Source: an uncultured Clostridium sp. | GTDB lineage: Bacteria > Bacillota > Clostridia > Lachnospirales > Lachnospiraceae | DNA: 60,807 nucleotides | Assembly (NCBI GenBank): GCA_938036545.1 | Contig: CALHQJ010000114.1 | Coordinates: 1 to 60,807 of the forward strand | Reading direction: 5' to 3' | In this document: piece by piece, positions 42,378-50,926 of the stretch | How the letters are laid out: each line of letters begins with the position of its first letter | Position numbering within the stretch: the stretch's first letter is position 1 | Notes under the pieces: model-generated | What the model saw: only the letters and a program-made list of their open reading frames with translations | Told to the model about the DNA's origin: nothing | Databases searched by the model: none | Translations under genes and position numbers: made by a program

Positions 42378-43805
42378 TTATAAGATTTCTCCATTACTTT
42401 GTATAACCGAACGATACCAGTCAAAGGAAGCTTTTTTTATGCGGTTCAGGGTGCCTTTGCCGGAATCATCCCTGTCTACATAAACAAAACCATAGCGCTT
42501 GCTCATTTCACCGGTGGAAGCCGATACTAGGTCAATACAGCTCCATACGATATATCCCATTAATTCAACACCGTCTTCCATAGCAAGTTTCATAGCCTGG
42601 ATGTGTTGTCTTAAATAGTCGATTCGGTAATCATCCTGAATCTTGCCATCAGGGTCAATGTTATCTTTGGCGCCTAGGCCGTTTTCTACAATAAAGAGTG
42701 GTTTTTGGTAGCGATCGTATAGTTGATTCATGGTAATCCGGAGTCCTAACGGGTCAATAGCCCAGCCCCACTGACTAGTTTCCAGCCAGGGATTTTTTAC
42801 AGAGCGAACTACATTGCCTTCATTTGCAACTTTTCCATTCATATTTGCTGAAACGCAACGACTGGCATAATAGCTGAAAGAGATAAAATCTACAGTATTT
42901 TTTAGAATTTCTCGCTCTTCTTCTGTTATCTCCAGGCGGATATTTTTTTCATCAAAGAGTTTTTTCGCATAGCTGGGGTAATGTCCCCGAACTTGTACAT
43001 CGATAAAGAACAGATTTTCCTGTTCTTTTTTGACAGATTCCCAAACATCGTTTGGATTACAGGAATAGGGATAAAAGCTTCCGCCTGCCAGCATACAGCC
43101 AACTTTATTTTCAGGATCTTGCTCATGGGCAGCTTTTGTAGCCAATGCACTGGCTACGAGCATGTGATGGGCAGATTGATAAATCACCTGATTACGGTTT
43201 TCGTGTTCTTCAAAGGCAATGCCAGCTCCAGAAAAGGGACTGTGAAGAACAATATTAATTTCATTAAAAGTCAGCCAGTATCTGACAAGACCGGAAAATT
43301 CTTTAAAACAGGTTTTGGCATAGCGGAGAAAGCAGTTTATAACGATTTTGTTTCTCCAGGAGCCATATTTGGAAATGAGTCCTGCAGGAACGTCAAAATG
43401 GCATAAGGTTACAAGCGGTTCCATACCATTTTTACGGCATTCTTCAAACATATTTTTATAGAAGGAGATTCCGTCTGGATTGGGTAGTTCTTCGTCTCCC
43501 TGGGGGTAAAGACGAGACCAGGAAATAGAGGTCCGAAAAACTTTTAAACCCAGTTCACCCATTAGTGCCAAATCTTCTTTGTAATGATGATAGAAGTCAA
43601 TGGCTTCATGGCTGGGATAGTATGAAGTGTCATCTATTACAGGATGAGGGACGTTGCCTAGTTTTACATTCATACGGCGAGAACCGTGGGGAATCAGGTC
43701 AATATTGCTGATTCCCCGCCCATCTTCCTGATAAGCACCTTCAGCCTGATTTGCAGAAATAGCGCCTCCCCATAAAAAGCCATTCGGTATTTTGTAAGTG
43801 CTCAA
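42378..43805 (-). CDS. 6-phospho-beta-glucosidase, GH1 family
   Basis: This 475-residue enzyme hydrolyses phosphorylated beta-glucosides delivered by the PTS. Sugar-binding QAEGAY starts at residue 20; the acid/base is Glu182 in TFNEIN and the nucleophile is Glu374 in IVENGLGA. The YGFVYVDRDD motif near the C-terminus is the phosphate-binding part seen in 6-phospho members. It lies two bases after the EIIBC gene in the same operon, supporting the substrate class (cellobiose, salicin or arbutin type; exact one unknown). Confidence 0.94.
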   Translation of the reverse strand: MSTYKIPNGFLWGGAISANQAEGAYQEDGRGISNIDLIPHGSRRMNVKLGNVPHPVIDDTSYYPSHEAIDFYHHYKEDLALMGELGLKVFRTSISWSRLYPQGDEELPNPDGISFYKNMFEECRKNGMEPLVTLCHFDVPAGLISKYGSWRNKIVINCFLRYAKTCFKEFSGLVRYWLTFNEINIVLHSPFSGAGIAFEEHENRNQVIYQSAHHMLVASALATKAAHEQDPENKVGCMLAGGSFYPYSCNPNDVWESVKKEQENLFFIDVQVRGHYPSYAKKLFDEKNIRLEITEEEREILKNTVDFISFSYYASRCVSANMNGKVANEGNVVRSVKNPWLETSQWGWAIDPLGLRITMNQLYDRYQKPLFIVENGLGAKDNIDPDGKIQDDYRIDYLRQHIQAMKLAMEDGVELMGYIVWSCIDLVSASTGEMSKRYGFVYVDRDDSGKGTLNRIKKASFDWYRSVIQSNGEIL

Positions 43806-43807
43806 TG

Positions 43808-45214
43808 TTAATTCTCCTCTTCTGGAAGATCTTCAAATCCAATTACCAATGTCAATATAAAGGAAAGGACAATGGATAACAGAGTGATGCCTGCAATCCA
43901 TGCAATACTGCGTCCTGGGTTTGCGGGGTCGATAAACTGAACGCCGGTCAGCACACTAGGAGATACCATAGAACGGCTGGCCAGTCCGCCAATTCCAGCC
44001 AGACAGCCACATACAAATCCTGTAATTAAAGAAGCGATCAGAGGACGTTTTAAACGTACTGCCACACCATAAAGAGCTGGTTCTGTAGTTCCGGCAATTA
44101 AGGCAGAAGAGGCAGCTGCAAGAGCAGTCTGACGAAGTTCTCGGTTTTTTGTTTTGAGAGCAACTGCAAGAGAAACGCCGCCTAAAGATAAGTTAGCGCC
44201 AATTTCAGAAGGCATTACAGTACCTTCCATGCCGGTTTCAGAAATCGTCTGCAAAATAGTAGGTGTAAATACGCGGTGCATACCGGTAATAACCAGAAGA
44301 GGCCAGATTGCGCCCATAATTCCAACAGCTAAAAAGCCAAGTTTAGACTGTACAAAGAATACAAATGCAGAAATCGCTTCACCGATGTAAACACCTGCAG
44401 GTCCAATAACCAGGATGGCAATAGGAGCTGCAACCAGAAGAATTAACATCGGTTTTAAGAAGTTTTTGGTTACAGCAGGAGTAATTCTATCAATTGCCCT
44501 CTCAATATAGGATAAAATCCAGGTCATGCATAAAGAAGGAATAACGGTATACGTATACTTTACAGAAGCGATGGGAATTCCAAAAAAGCGGGCAGCAGTA
44601 TCACCTACAGTTACAGCTTCCATCATACCCCGAAAGTCTGGGTGAATAAGTACACCGCCAATCGCAATGGCTAAAAACATATCCGTTTTAAATTTTTTAG
44701 ACGCAGATGCGGCTACCATAACCGGTAAGAAATAAAATGCTCCATCGCCAATTAAATTAAGCAGTTTGTAGGTTTCAGAATCTGCAGAAAGGATGCCTGC
44801 CATTCCAAGAAGCATTACCAGAAGTTTTACCATGGATCCGCCGATAATTGCCGGAATCAGGGGAGACATGGTTCCAACGATAGCATCCAGAATATTGTTT
44901 CCGATTTTTTTCAGAGAGAGGGGTTCTTTTTTCTCTCCTTTTGCAATCTGGCTGGCTTCGCCGAAATTTCCCATTTTTAAAATTTCGCGGTAAGCAGCTT
45001 CTACATGGTTGCCGATGATAATTTGATACTGTCCACCCTGTTTTACCAGTCCCATGACACCATCAATAGCTTTTACAGCCTCGTCATCTGCTAAGGATTC
45101 GTCTTTTAGTACAAAACGAAGACGAGTCATACAATGAGTAACGCTTGCGATGTTTTCTGCACCGCCGATGTGTTCTGCGATATTTTTTGATACAATCGCA
45201 TAATCTCTTGCCAT
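43808..45214 (-). CDS. PTS beta-glucoside-type EIIBC component
   Basis: This 468-residue membrane protein imports and phosphorylates a beta-glucoside. An N-terminal EIIB domain has the phosphorylated Cys28 in SVTHCMTRLRF, followed by the family motif DGVMGLVKQGGQYQIIIG. An EIIC domain (about residues 105-460) has ten or so membrane segments with the GTTEPALYGV signature. Unlike BglF/BglP, the C-terminal EIIA domain is missing and no EIIA gene is nearby, so a trans-acting EIIA must supply phosphate. Its own promoter lies upstream. Confidence 0.93.
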   Translation of the reverse strand: MARDYAIVSKNIAEHIGGAENIASVTHCMTRLRFVLKDESLADDEAVKAIDGVMGLVKQGGQYQIIIGNHVEAAYREILKMGNFGEASQIAKGEKKEPLSLKKIGNNILDAIVGTMSPLIPAIIGGSMVKLLVMLLGMAGILSADSETYKLLNLIGDGAFYFLPVMVAASASKKFKTDMFLAIAIGGVLIHPDFRGMMEAVTVGDTAARFFGIPIASVKYTYTVIPSLCMTWILSYIERAIDRITPAVTKNFLKPMLILLVAAPIAILVIGPAGVYIGEAISAFVFFVQSKLGFLAVGIMGAIWPLLVITGMHRVFTPTILQTISETGMEGTVMPSEIGANLSLGGVSLAVALKTKNRELRQTALAAASSALIAGTTEPALYGVAVRLKRPLIASLITGFVCGCLAGIGGLASRSMVSPSVLTGVQFIDPANPGRSIAWIAGITLLSIVLSFILTLVIGFEDLPEEEN

Positions 45215-45252
45215 TTTGTGTTCCTCCCTAAAAGTTTTCTTTTGATAAGGGC

Positions 45253-45281
45253 ATTATAAAGAATCTGTTCCATTTTGTCAG
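45253..45281 (-). promoter_or_regulatory. Promoter of the PTS/glucosidase operon
   Basis: On the minus strand CTGACA (45276-45281) and a consensus TATAAT (45253-45258) are 17 bases apart, about 40 bases before the EIIBC start. Confidence 0.7.
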
Positions 45282-45293
45282 TGCTTTTGGCAA

Positions 45294-45333
45294 CGAAAAA
45301 AACAAGTGACGTGGTTTATCACTTGTTTTTTAG
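45294..45333. terminator. Terminator between the RpiR gene and the PTS operon
   Basis: AAAAAACAAGTGA and TCACTTGTTTTTT form a 13-bp A/T-flanked stem with a 9-base loop and T runs in both directions. It separates the regulator transcript from the PTS promoter. Confidence 0.75.
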
Positions 45334-45364
45334 AGGTAACATAGTGTTTTTTTGTTTTGCTGTC

Positions 45365-46108
45365 TTAATAGGAAGAAGGGTGGTTTGCAGTATATTGATA
45401 AAGTTTTTTTCCGAGACGTTCTACAATGCTGATGGCAGGGATTTGAGTTGTTACATCATAATCTTTGCGTTTCATGTAGCTGACATAATAGGCAATGTTG
45501 TAATCGGACAGTTTGGCAATGGTACAATTTTCTGTATTTGTAATACTTAAAATGCGGCAGTTTTTCTCTTTGAACCGAATTACATGGTTAATAGTATCCC
45601 TGGATTCGCCAGAAACAGAAAATACGATTACAAAAGAATGGTCGATGAAGCAGCTTTCTGTAGGATAGTGAGGTTCATCAATATAAAGACAGAATTTTCC
45701 CATACTGGAAAAATAGCGGGCACCGTATTTTGCGACAATGCCAGACATTCCACTGCCGACTAAAAAAACGTTGTCAGCCTGAAAAATGACGTCTGCCAGC
45801 ATATTTAGTTTGGATTCAAACTCATTAGAGGATGACTTTTTCAGAAAATCTACAACTTCTGATATATCATCCCGCATCGGAAATTGATTTTTCCGATTTA
45901 TATGCTCCCGAAACTGGAGTTTAAATTCGGAATAACCGTTGCAGCCCATTTTCTTGCAGAAGCGGAGAATGGTGGAAGTGGAGACATGGGTCTCAGAGGA
46001 CAGTTCACGTATACGCATGTATTTGACTTTATCAGGGTGTTTTACAATGTATTCGTAGACGATTCGTTCTAAATCGTTTAATTGTTTTACTTGCTCTACA
46101 TCAAACAT
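45365..46108 (-). CDS. RpiR/MurR family transcriptional regulator
   Basis: This 247-residue regulator has an N-terminal helix-turn-helix (about residues 1-75, ELSSETHVSTSTILRFCKKMGCNGYSEFK) and a C-terminal SIS sugar-phosphate-binding domain (about 105-235, VFLVGSGMSGIVAKYGARYF, VIVFSVSGESRDTINH). It most likely senses a phosphorylated sugar and controls the adjacent PTS and GH1 genes. It has its own promoter and terminator. Confidence 0.92.
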   Translation of the reverse strand: MFDVEQVKQLNDLERIVYEYIVKHPDKVKYMRIRELSSETHVSTSTILRFCKKMGCNGYSEFKLQFREHINRKNQFPMRDDISEVVDFLKKSSSNEFESKLNMLADVIFQADNVFLVGSGMSGIVAKYGARYFSSMGKFCLYIDEPHYPTESCFIDHSFVIVFSVSGESRDTINHVIRFKEKNCRILSITNTENCTIAKLSDYNIAYYVSYMKRKDYDVTTQIPAISIVERLGKKLYQYTANHPSSY

Positions 46109-46140
46109 TTAAGGCCTCCTAATCCTTTTGTGCTATTGAT

Positions 46141-46170
46141 AGTATAACAATTTGGAGTGGAGGATGTCAA
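46141..46170 (-). promoter_or_regulatory. Promoter of the RpiR regulator gene
   Basis: On the minus strand a consensus TTGACA (46165-46170) and TATACT (46141-46146) are 18 bases apart. Confidence 0.65.
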
Positions 46171-46260
46171 GAAAAGGAAGGGGAATAAAACCTATATTTC
46201 TGGGAAATCTAAGCATCAGAAATAATTAGAAAAATAGTGTTGCAGAGAGGTAGGAAAAGA

Positions 46261-46689
46261 ATGACAGGAATCATCATTGCCCTGGTTTCAGGAGCGCTTA
46301 TGAGCATTCAGGGAGTATTTAATACAGAGGTGACAAAACAGACCAGTATTTGGGTATCTGCAGGCTGGGTACAGCTTACGGCGTTTGCAGCATGCTTGCT
46401 TATGTGGCTGTTTACAGGAAGGGAACAGATTGGCGGTTTGTGGCAGACAGAACCCAGATATATGCTTTTGGGAGGAATTATAGGAGCGTTTATTACGTAT
46501 ACCGTTATTAAAAGTGTGGGAACATTAGGCCCGGCCCAGTCAGCCCTACTGATCGTAGTAGCTCAGATCATTGTGGCCTATTGTATTGAGGTATTTGGCC
46601 TGTTTGGAGTGGAGAAGGCCGCTTTTGAATGGAGAAAACTTTTGGGGGCTGCAGTCGCTGTTCTGGGGATTGTAATTTTTAAAAAATAG
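46261..46689 (+). CDS. Small DMT-type membrane protein (DUF606/YdcZ family)
   Basis: This 142-residue protein with five hydrophobic segments belongs to the DUF606 branch of the drug/metabolite transporter superfamily. Family traits are GALMSIQGVFNTEV near the N-terminus and GTLGPAQSALLIVVAQIIVAYCIE. I start at 46261, with TAGGAAAAGA upstream, rather than at the upstream in-frame codon. Members are half-size and may act as dimers; the substrate is unknown. Confidence 0.85.
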   Translation: MTGIIIALVSGALMSIQGVFNTEVTKQTSIWVSAGWVQLTAFAACLLMWLFTGREQIGGLWQTEPRYMLLGGIIGAFITYTVIKSVGTLGPAQSALLIVVAQIIVAYCIEVFGLFGVEKAAFEWRKLLGAAVAVLGIVIFKK

Positions 46690-46760
46690 TGCTTGTATTT
46701 GAAAGGGCCATTGAGTAGAATAGATATAAGCTGAGGCGGCATCCGGTAAGGAGGAAGCCA

Positions 46761-47426
46761 TTGAAAAAACTAATTAAAAATTGCCGGAGGGTGGCTGTAT
46801 TGCTGCCCGCTGTTCTTTTGGCGGCCGGATGCGGTGGTGCAAAAGAAGAAATGACGCTGGATTTATTGAAACAGCAGGAGGAACAGGCTGAAATTCATTC
46901 CGGAGAGCAGGCTGGGATGGAGGGGGCAGGAGAGTCTTCCTGGGGAACTTTGACAGGTGAGACTTCGGCAGGCAAAGCTCTGACAGGAGCGGCAATGCCA
47001 AGTGAGAGTTTGCTGGTTCATGTATGCGGCGCAGTCAGCTGTCCAGGCGTTTATGAATTGTCTGAAGGAGACAGAGTTTTAGACGCAGTAAAAGCAGCAG
47101 GCGGTTTTTCAGAAGATGCAGCTCAGGATGCTCTGAATCTGGCTCAGGAGGTGGAAGACGGAAGCAGAATCCGGATTCCTACAGAATCAGAGGCAGAAAG
47201 CGGTTTACAGGCTTTTTGGCCGTCAGAGGATGACGGAAAGATCAATCTTAATACAGCCGGAACCAGTGAACTGACGTCTCTCAGCGGAATAGGAGAGTCC
47301 AGAGCTGAGGACATCCTTTCCTACAGGCAGGAGCACGGCCCTTTTCAATCCATAGAGGAGATTAAAAACGTGCCAGGCATTAAAGATACCATATTTGAGA
47401 AGATAAAAGACGACATTACCGTTTAA
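46761..47426 (+). CDS. comEA: ComEA-like DNA-binding protein, predicted lipoprotein
   Basis: ComEA binds incoming double-stranded DNA at the cell surface during transformation. This 221-residue protein has an SLBB domain (about residues 86-135, VHVCGAVSCPGVYELSEGDRV with AGGFSEDA) and a C-terminal double helix-hairpin-helix (about 160-221, INLNTAGTSELTSLSGIGESRAEDILSYRQEHG). Instead of a plain membrane anchor it starts with a lipobox LLAAGC (Cys24), and an acidic linker follows. The TTG start at 46761 has AAGGAGG upstream. No comEC or pilus genes are in the window. Confidence 0.9.
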   Translation: MKKLIKNCRRVAVLLPAVLLAAGCGGAKEEMTLDLLKQQEEQAEIHSGEQAGMEGAGESSWGTLTGETSAGKALTGAAMPSESLLVHVCGAVSCPGVYELSEGDRVLDAVKAAGGFSEDAAQDALNLAQEVEDGSRIRIPTESEAESGLQAFWPSEDDGKINLNTAGTSELTSLSGIGESRAEDILSYRQEHGPFQSIEEIKNVPGIKDTIFEKIKDDITV

Positions 47427-47457
47427 ATACGGTATTACATAAATTTTGAGGTGGAAG

Positions 47458-48159
47458 ATGACGCGAGTATTAGTAGTAGATGATGAAAAATTGATTGTAA
47501 AAGGAATCCGGTTCAGTCTGGAACAGGACGACATGGAAGTGGACTGCGCATATGATGGGGAAGAAGCCATTGAGAAAGCCAGGCAGAAAGAATACGATAT
47601 TATTTTGCTGGATGTGATGCTTCCAAAGGCAGACGGCTTTGAGGTGTGCCAGGCGATTCGGGAGTTTTCGGAAGTGCCCATTATTATGCTGACAGCCAAA
47701 GGCGGCGATATGGATAAGATTCTGGGACTGGAGTATGGAGCAGATGACTACATAACCAAGCCTTTTAACATTTTGGAAGTAAAAGCCAGAATTAAGGCCA
47801 TTATGCGCCGCAGCGCAAAAAATAAGAAAAAGAATCAGGGACCGGAAAGCCATGTGATTGCAGCAGGTGATTTGAAACTGGATATGGATGGCCGCAGGGT
47901 ATTTATCGGTGAAAAGGAAATTAATTTAACAGCAAAGGAATTTGACTTGCTGGAGCTGATGGTATGCAATCCCAATAAGGTATACAGCAGAGAGTCACTA
48001 TTATCCCTGGTGTGGGGCAATCGGGCCATGGATACGGGAGACGTCCGTACCGTAGACGTGCATGTAAGAAGGCTGAGAGAAAAGATAGAACCAAGTCCCA
48101 GCGATCCCAGATATGTTCATACAAAATGGGGAGTTGGATACTATTTCAGGGCGAAATAG
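47458..48159 (+). CDS. OmpR/PhoB-family response regulator without adjacent kinase
   Basis: This 233-residue regulator has a receiver domain (about 1-118) with phospho-acceptor Asp52, acidic pair Asp8-Asp9 and Lys102 (YITKPF), and a winged-helix DNA-binding domain (about 135-232, LTAKEFDLLELMVCNPNKVYSRESLL, VDVHVRRLREKIEPSPSDPRYVHTKWGVGYYF), similar to WalR/YycF-type proteins. I start at 47458 with GAGGTGGA upstream. No histidine kinase gene is next to it, so its partner is elsewhere. It follows comEA by 31 bases. Confidence 0.93.
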   Translation: MTRVLVVDDEKLIVKGIRFSLEQDDMEVDCAYDGEEAIEKARQKEYDIILLDVMLPKADGFEVCQAIREFSEVPIIMLTAKGGDMDKILGLEYGADDYITKPFNILEVKARIKAIMRRSAKNKKKNQGPESHVIAAGDLKLDMDGRRVFIGEKEINLTAKEFDLLELMVCNPNKVYSRESLLSLVWGNRAMDTGDVRTVDVHVRRLREKIEPSPSDPRYVHTKWGVGYYFRAK

Positions 48160-48211
48160 TATCCGAAACAGAAGTGTCGGAAATGGAAAGGGGAAACAGA
48201 GCTGTCGGAAG

Positions 48212-49042
48212 CTATAATGTACTGGCTAATTGGTCGATAGATTCAAACCGATAGCCCATTTCTTCCCATTTGGTAAGAAGCTCATCTAAAATAGCGGCGT
48301 TGGTACTGGAGGTACTGTGAAGGAGAACCACTGCGCCAGGATGGATTCGTCCAAGGAGCTTGTCAAAGGCTTCTTCTTTTGAGGGCTGTTTATCCTGATA
48401 CCAGTCTACATAGGCCAGACTCCAGAAAAATGTGGTATAACCCATCTCTTTTGCCATTTTTAAATTGGATTCGCTGTATTTCCCCTGGGGAGGACGGTAA
48501 AATTTGGGCATGGTCTGTCCGGTTATCTGCTGGAACAGGTTTTCCAGGTCACTGAGTTCTTTTTGAAAGGCGTCCACAGTAGAAATTTTGGACATATCGG
48601 GATGGTGGAAGGTATGATTGCCAACAATGTGGCCTTCTTCCAGCATCCGTTTGACTAATTCAGGGCTGGTTTCCAGGTAATTTCCCACCAGGAAAAAAGC
48701 GGCTGGGGCCTGGTGCTTTTTTAAAGCGTCCAGAATGGGAGCCGTATTTCCATTTTCATAACCAGCGTCAAAGGTGAGATAGATGACTTTTTCATCAGAA
48801 GGACCGGCATAACATGCACGGTACTGTTTCAGATAATCAGAAGTGGCATTGCCCACAGGGGTCTGGCCTTTGGTTTGAAAACTTAAGCCCCAGTTTCCGT
48901 CAGCGGCATTTTGGATAAAAGGGGAGGATGCCGGACGATTTGCAGTAAAGCGGGCAGCGGCCTGACCTGCGAAAAAAGAAAGGCAGAAAAGGGCGGCCAG
49001 CCCAAAGATGGAAAGATGTTTTTTAGGAAAAGAACGTTTCAT
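48212..49042 (-). CDS. pdaA: Polysaccharide deacetylase, PdaA-like
   Basis: PdaA removes acetyl groups from muramic acid to form the muramic-delta-lactam of spore cortex. This 276-residue secreted or membrane-anchored protein has an N-terminal hydrophobic segment (about 10-30) and a NodB domain. The first motif is TFDAGYENG (Asp92), as in PdaA, rather than the usual TFDDG. The metal-binding HTFHH (His143, His147), RPPQGKYSE and VLLHS follow. The motif form and the sporulation genes nearby favour PdaA over a general PgdA; it could also be a related deacetylase. Confidence 0.82.
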   Translation of the reverse strand: MKRSFPKKHLSIFGLAALFCLSFFAGQAAARFTANRPASSPFIQNAADGNWGLSFQTKGQTPVGNATSDYLKQYRACYAGPSDEKVIYLTFDAGYENGNTAPILDALKKHQAPAAFFLVGNYLETSPELVKRMLEEGHIVGNHTFHHPDMSKISTVDAFQKELSDLENLFQQITGQTMPKFYRPPQGKYSESNLKMAKEMGYTTFFWSLAYVDWYQDKQPSKEEAFDKLLGRIHPGAVVLLHSTSSTNAAILDELLTKWEEMGYRFESIDQLASTL

Positions 49043-49103
49043 AGGCTATGATCCGGATTCATTGATTTGTAAAGAATATATGATTCGGTTTTAATAAAAA
49101 GAC

Positions 49104-49118
49104 GTAACTATTCAGGAC
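49104..49118 (+). repeat. Dispersed short repeat, copy upstream of a GNAT gene
   Basis: GTAACTATTCAGGAC matches the repeat core at 28458-28473 (opposite strand). The following 25 or so bases (GGCGGGAAAACCGGTGC and on) also resemble the downstream part of that copy. Confidence 0.45.
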
Positions 49119-49214
49119 GGCGGGAAAACCGGTGCAAAAACTGTGTCAAGCTGGCTTGTAAACTGAGGGTAGTAAAAGACGAAAGAACAATAGAGACGAA
49201 AGAAGAGGAACGAT

Positions 49215-49763
49215 ATGACATACCAGATCCGTCAGGGAACGATAGAGGATTTAGAAGAGATTACAAGAGTGGAGGCAGACTGTTTTCCGGCAGCAGAGGC
49301 TGCAGACAGGGAAGCGTTTCAAAAGCGGCTGACCGCCTTTCCGGAATGCTTTTTTGTGGCAGAGACAGATGGAGAAGACGGCAGAGAAATCATTGGTTTT
49401 ATCAATGGTGCTGCAGTGGACGAGAAAACCATTTGCGATGAGATGTTTGAAGATACAGGCTGGCATAAAAGAGACGGCAGGTATCAAAGCATTTTCGGAC
49501 TTGATGTCAGAAAGAAATGGAGACGTCAGGGGGTAGCGGCTGCATTAATGGAGCATATGATCGAAAATGCCAGAAAAAAGGGGAGGGACGGCTTAATCCT
49601 GACCTGCAAAGATAGGCTGATTCATTATTATGAGAAATTTGGGTATCGAAATCTGGGAGTATCTGCTTCCGTTCACGGAGGCGCAGTGTGGTACGATATG
49701 ATATTAGAATTTTCAGATCAAAAGATTCGCTGCCCTGAACCAGTATCATTTGAGAAAGGCTGA
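49215..49763 (+). CDS. GNAT family N-acetyltransferase
   Basis: This 182-residue acetyltransferase has the acetyl-CoA loop as RKKWRRQGVAAALMEHMIE (R-x-x-G-x-A) and a C-terminal YYEKFGYRNLG motif. It resembles serotonin N-acetyltransferase-like GNATs of the YitI/RimI type. GAGGAA lies upstream of the ATG. It ends 8 bases before rlmH and is probably co-transcribed. The substrate is unknown. Confidence 0.82.
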   Translation: MTYQIRQGTIEDLEEITRVEADCFPAAEAADREAFQKRLTAFPECFFVAETDGEDGREIIGFINGAAVDEKTICDEMFEDTGWHKRDGRYQSIFGLDVRKKWRRQGVAAALMEHMIENARKKGRDGLILTCKDRLIHYYEKFGYRNLGVSASVHGGAVWYDMILEFSDQKIRCPEPVSFEKG

Positions 49764-49771
49764 TAAGAACC

Positions 49772-50251
49772 ATGAAAATTACCCTGATAACAGTAGGGAA
49801 AATAAAGGAAAAATATTTAGAACAGGCTATTGCAGAGTATTCCAAGCGCCTGAGCCGCTACTGCAAGCTGGAAATTATCCAGGTAGCAGATGAAAAGACG
49901 CCGGATGGGGCCAGCCCGTTAGTGGAAGAGCAGATAAAAGAAAAGGAAGGGCAGCGGATTTTATCCCATATTAAGGATGGGATGTATGTAATCGCCCTGG
50001 CGATCCAGGGGAACATGCTGACATCTGAAGAACTGGCTCAGAAAATGGATACTTTGGGTATCAGCGGGATCAGCCATGCCGCATTTGTAATCGGCGGTTC
50101 CCTGGGACTGTCTGAACAGGTGTTAAAAAGGGCGGACTATCAGCTTAGCTTTTCAAAAATGACCTTTCCACATCAGCTTATGCGTGTAATTTTGCTGGAG
50201 CAGATTTATCGCAGCTACCGGATTATTTCAGGGGCGCCTTATCACAAATAG
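49772..50251 (+). CDS. rlmH: 23S rRNA pseudouridine-1915 N3-methyltransferase
   Basis: RlmH methylates pseudouridine 1915 in helix 69 of 23S rRNA. The 159-residue SPOUT-fold protein starts ITLITVGKIKEKYLEQAIAEY and has the S-adenosylmethionine-binding knot FVIGGSLGLSEQVL and C-terminal KMTFPHQLMRVILLEQIYRSYRII, all diagnostic. Length is standard. Its start codon is 8 bases after the GNAT gene. Confidence 0.97.
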   Translation: MKITLITVGKIKEKYLEQAIAEYSKRLSRYCKLEIIQVADEKTPDGASPLVEEQIKEKEGQRILSHIKDGMYVIALAIQGNMLTSEELAQKMDTLGISGISHAAFVIGGSLGLSEQVLKRADYQLSFSKMTFPHQLMRVILLEQIYRSYRIISGAPYHK

Positions 50252-50302
50252 AAGCAGGCAGGGCATGGTTGTTCTGCTTGTTTTCATCACGGAGGAAGGC
50301 TT

Positions 50303-50920
50303 ATGATAGTATCTCTGCAGGGCTGTATGGCAGTAGGAAAAACGACAGCAGTCCGTTATATTGAGAAACATGCTCCTTATGTCCACATTAGTTATGAAGA
50401 CAATAAAGCGGTTATCGAAGAAGTTGTCCGCAGAGGGCTGATAAAAACAAACTATGAGGATTATTTGGAGATTCAGAAACTCTGGCTTAGAAATGAAGTT
50501 CAAAGATGGGAGAAGTCAAAGGAATATCCCTGCACACTGATGGATTTTGGAGCTGAGGAAATAGAATTTTATACCCTTCATTATCCCAAAACCATTGGGG
50601 AAAACTGGGAAGTAGAAGAGCCTTTGAAAGAAGAATTAGAAGCAGTCCGCAGGTGTTATCCCGACAGAATTTTGTTTTTGGATGCTTCGGATGAGATTCT
50701 GAGACAAAGAAAAGAACATGACAGCACCCGTTCCAGAGAATTTTTTGAACACCATATTTTGCACCTGCTTCCGCTAAAAAGGCAGTGGTTCTGTCAGATG
50801 GACAGGACGGATGTTTTAAATACCGATTATTTGACCAGCGAAGAGGTGGGAGAACGGGTCAGGCAGTGGATTGATACATGGATGAGGACGACTAAAGAAA
50901 ATAACAGGAGGAAACGATAA
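50303..50920 (+). CDS. P-loop nucleoside/nucleotide kinase-like protein
   Basis: This 205-residue protein has a Walker A GCMAVGKTT (7-15), followed by an acidic patch (ISYEDNKAVIEEVV) and a central MDFGAEEIEFY region. A RILFLDASDEILRQRKEHDSTRSREFF segment looks like the lid and base-recognition part of deoxynucleoside or shikimate-type kinases. It most likely phosphorylates a small substrate, but I cannot name it. Upstream CGGAGGAAGG is the ribosome binding site. It is 6 bases before the RsmH-like gene and may share its transcript. Confidence 0.65.
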   Translation: MIVSLQGCMAVGKTTAVRYIEKHAPYVHISYEDNKAVIEEVVRRGLIKTNYEDYLEIQKLWLRNEVQRWEKSKEYPCTLMDFGAEEIEFYTLHYPKTIGENWEVEEPLKEELEAVRRCYPDRILFLDASDEILRQRKEHDSTRSREFFEHHILHLLPLKRQWFCQMDRTDVLNTDYLTSEEVGERVRQWIDTWMRTTKENNRRKR

Positions 50921-50926
50921 GAGATC

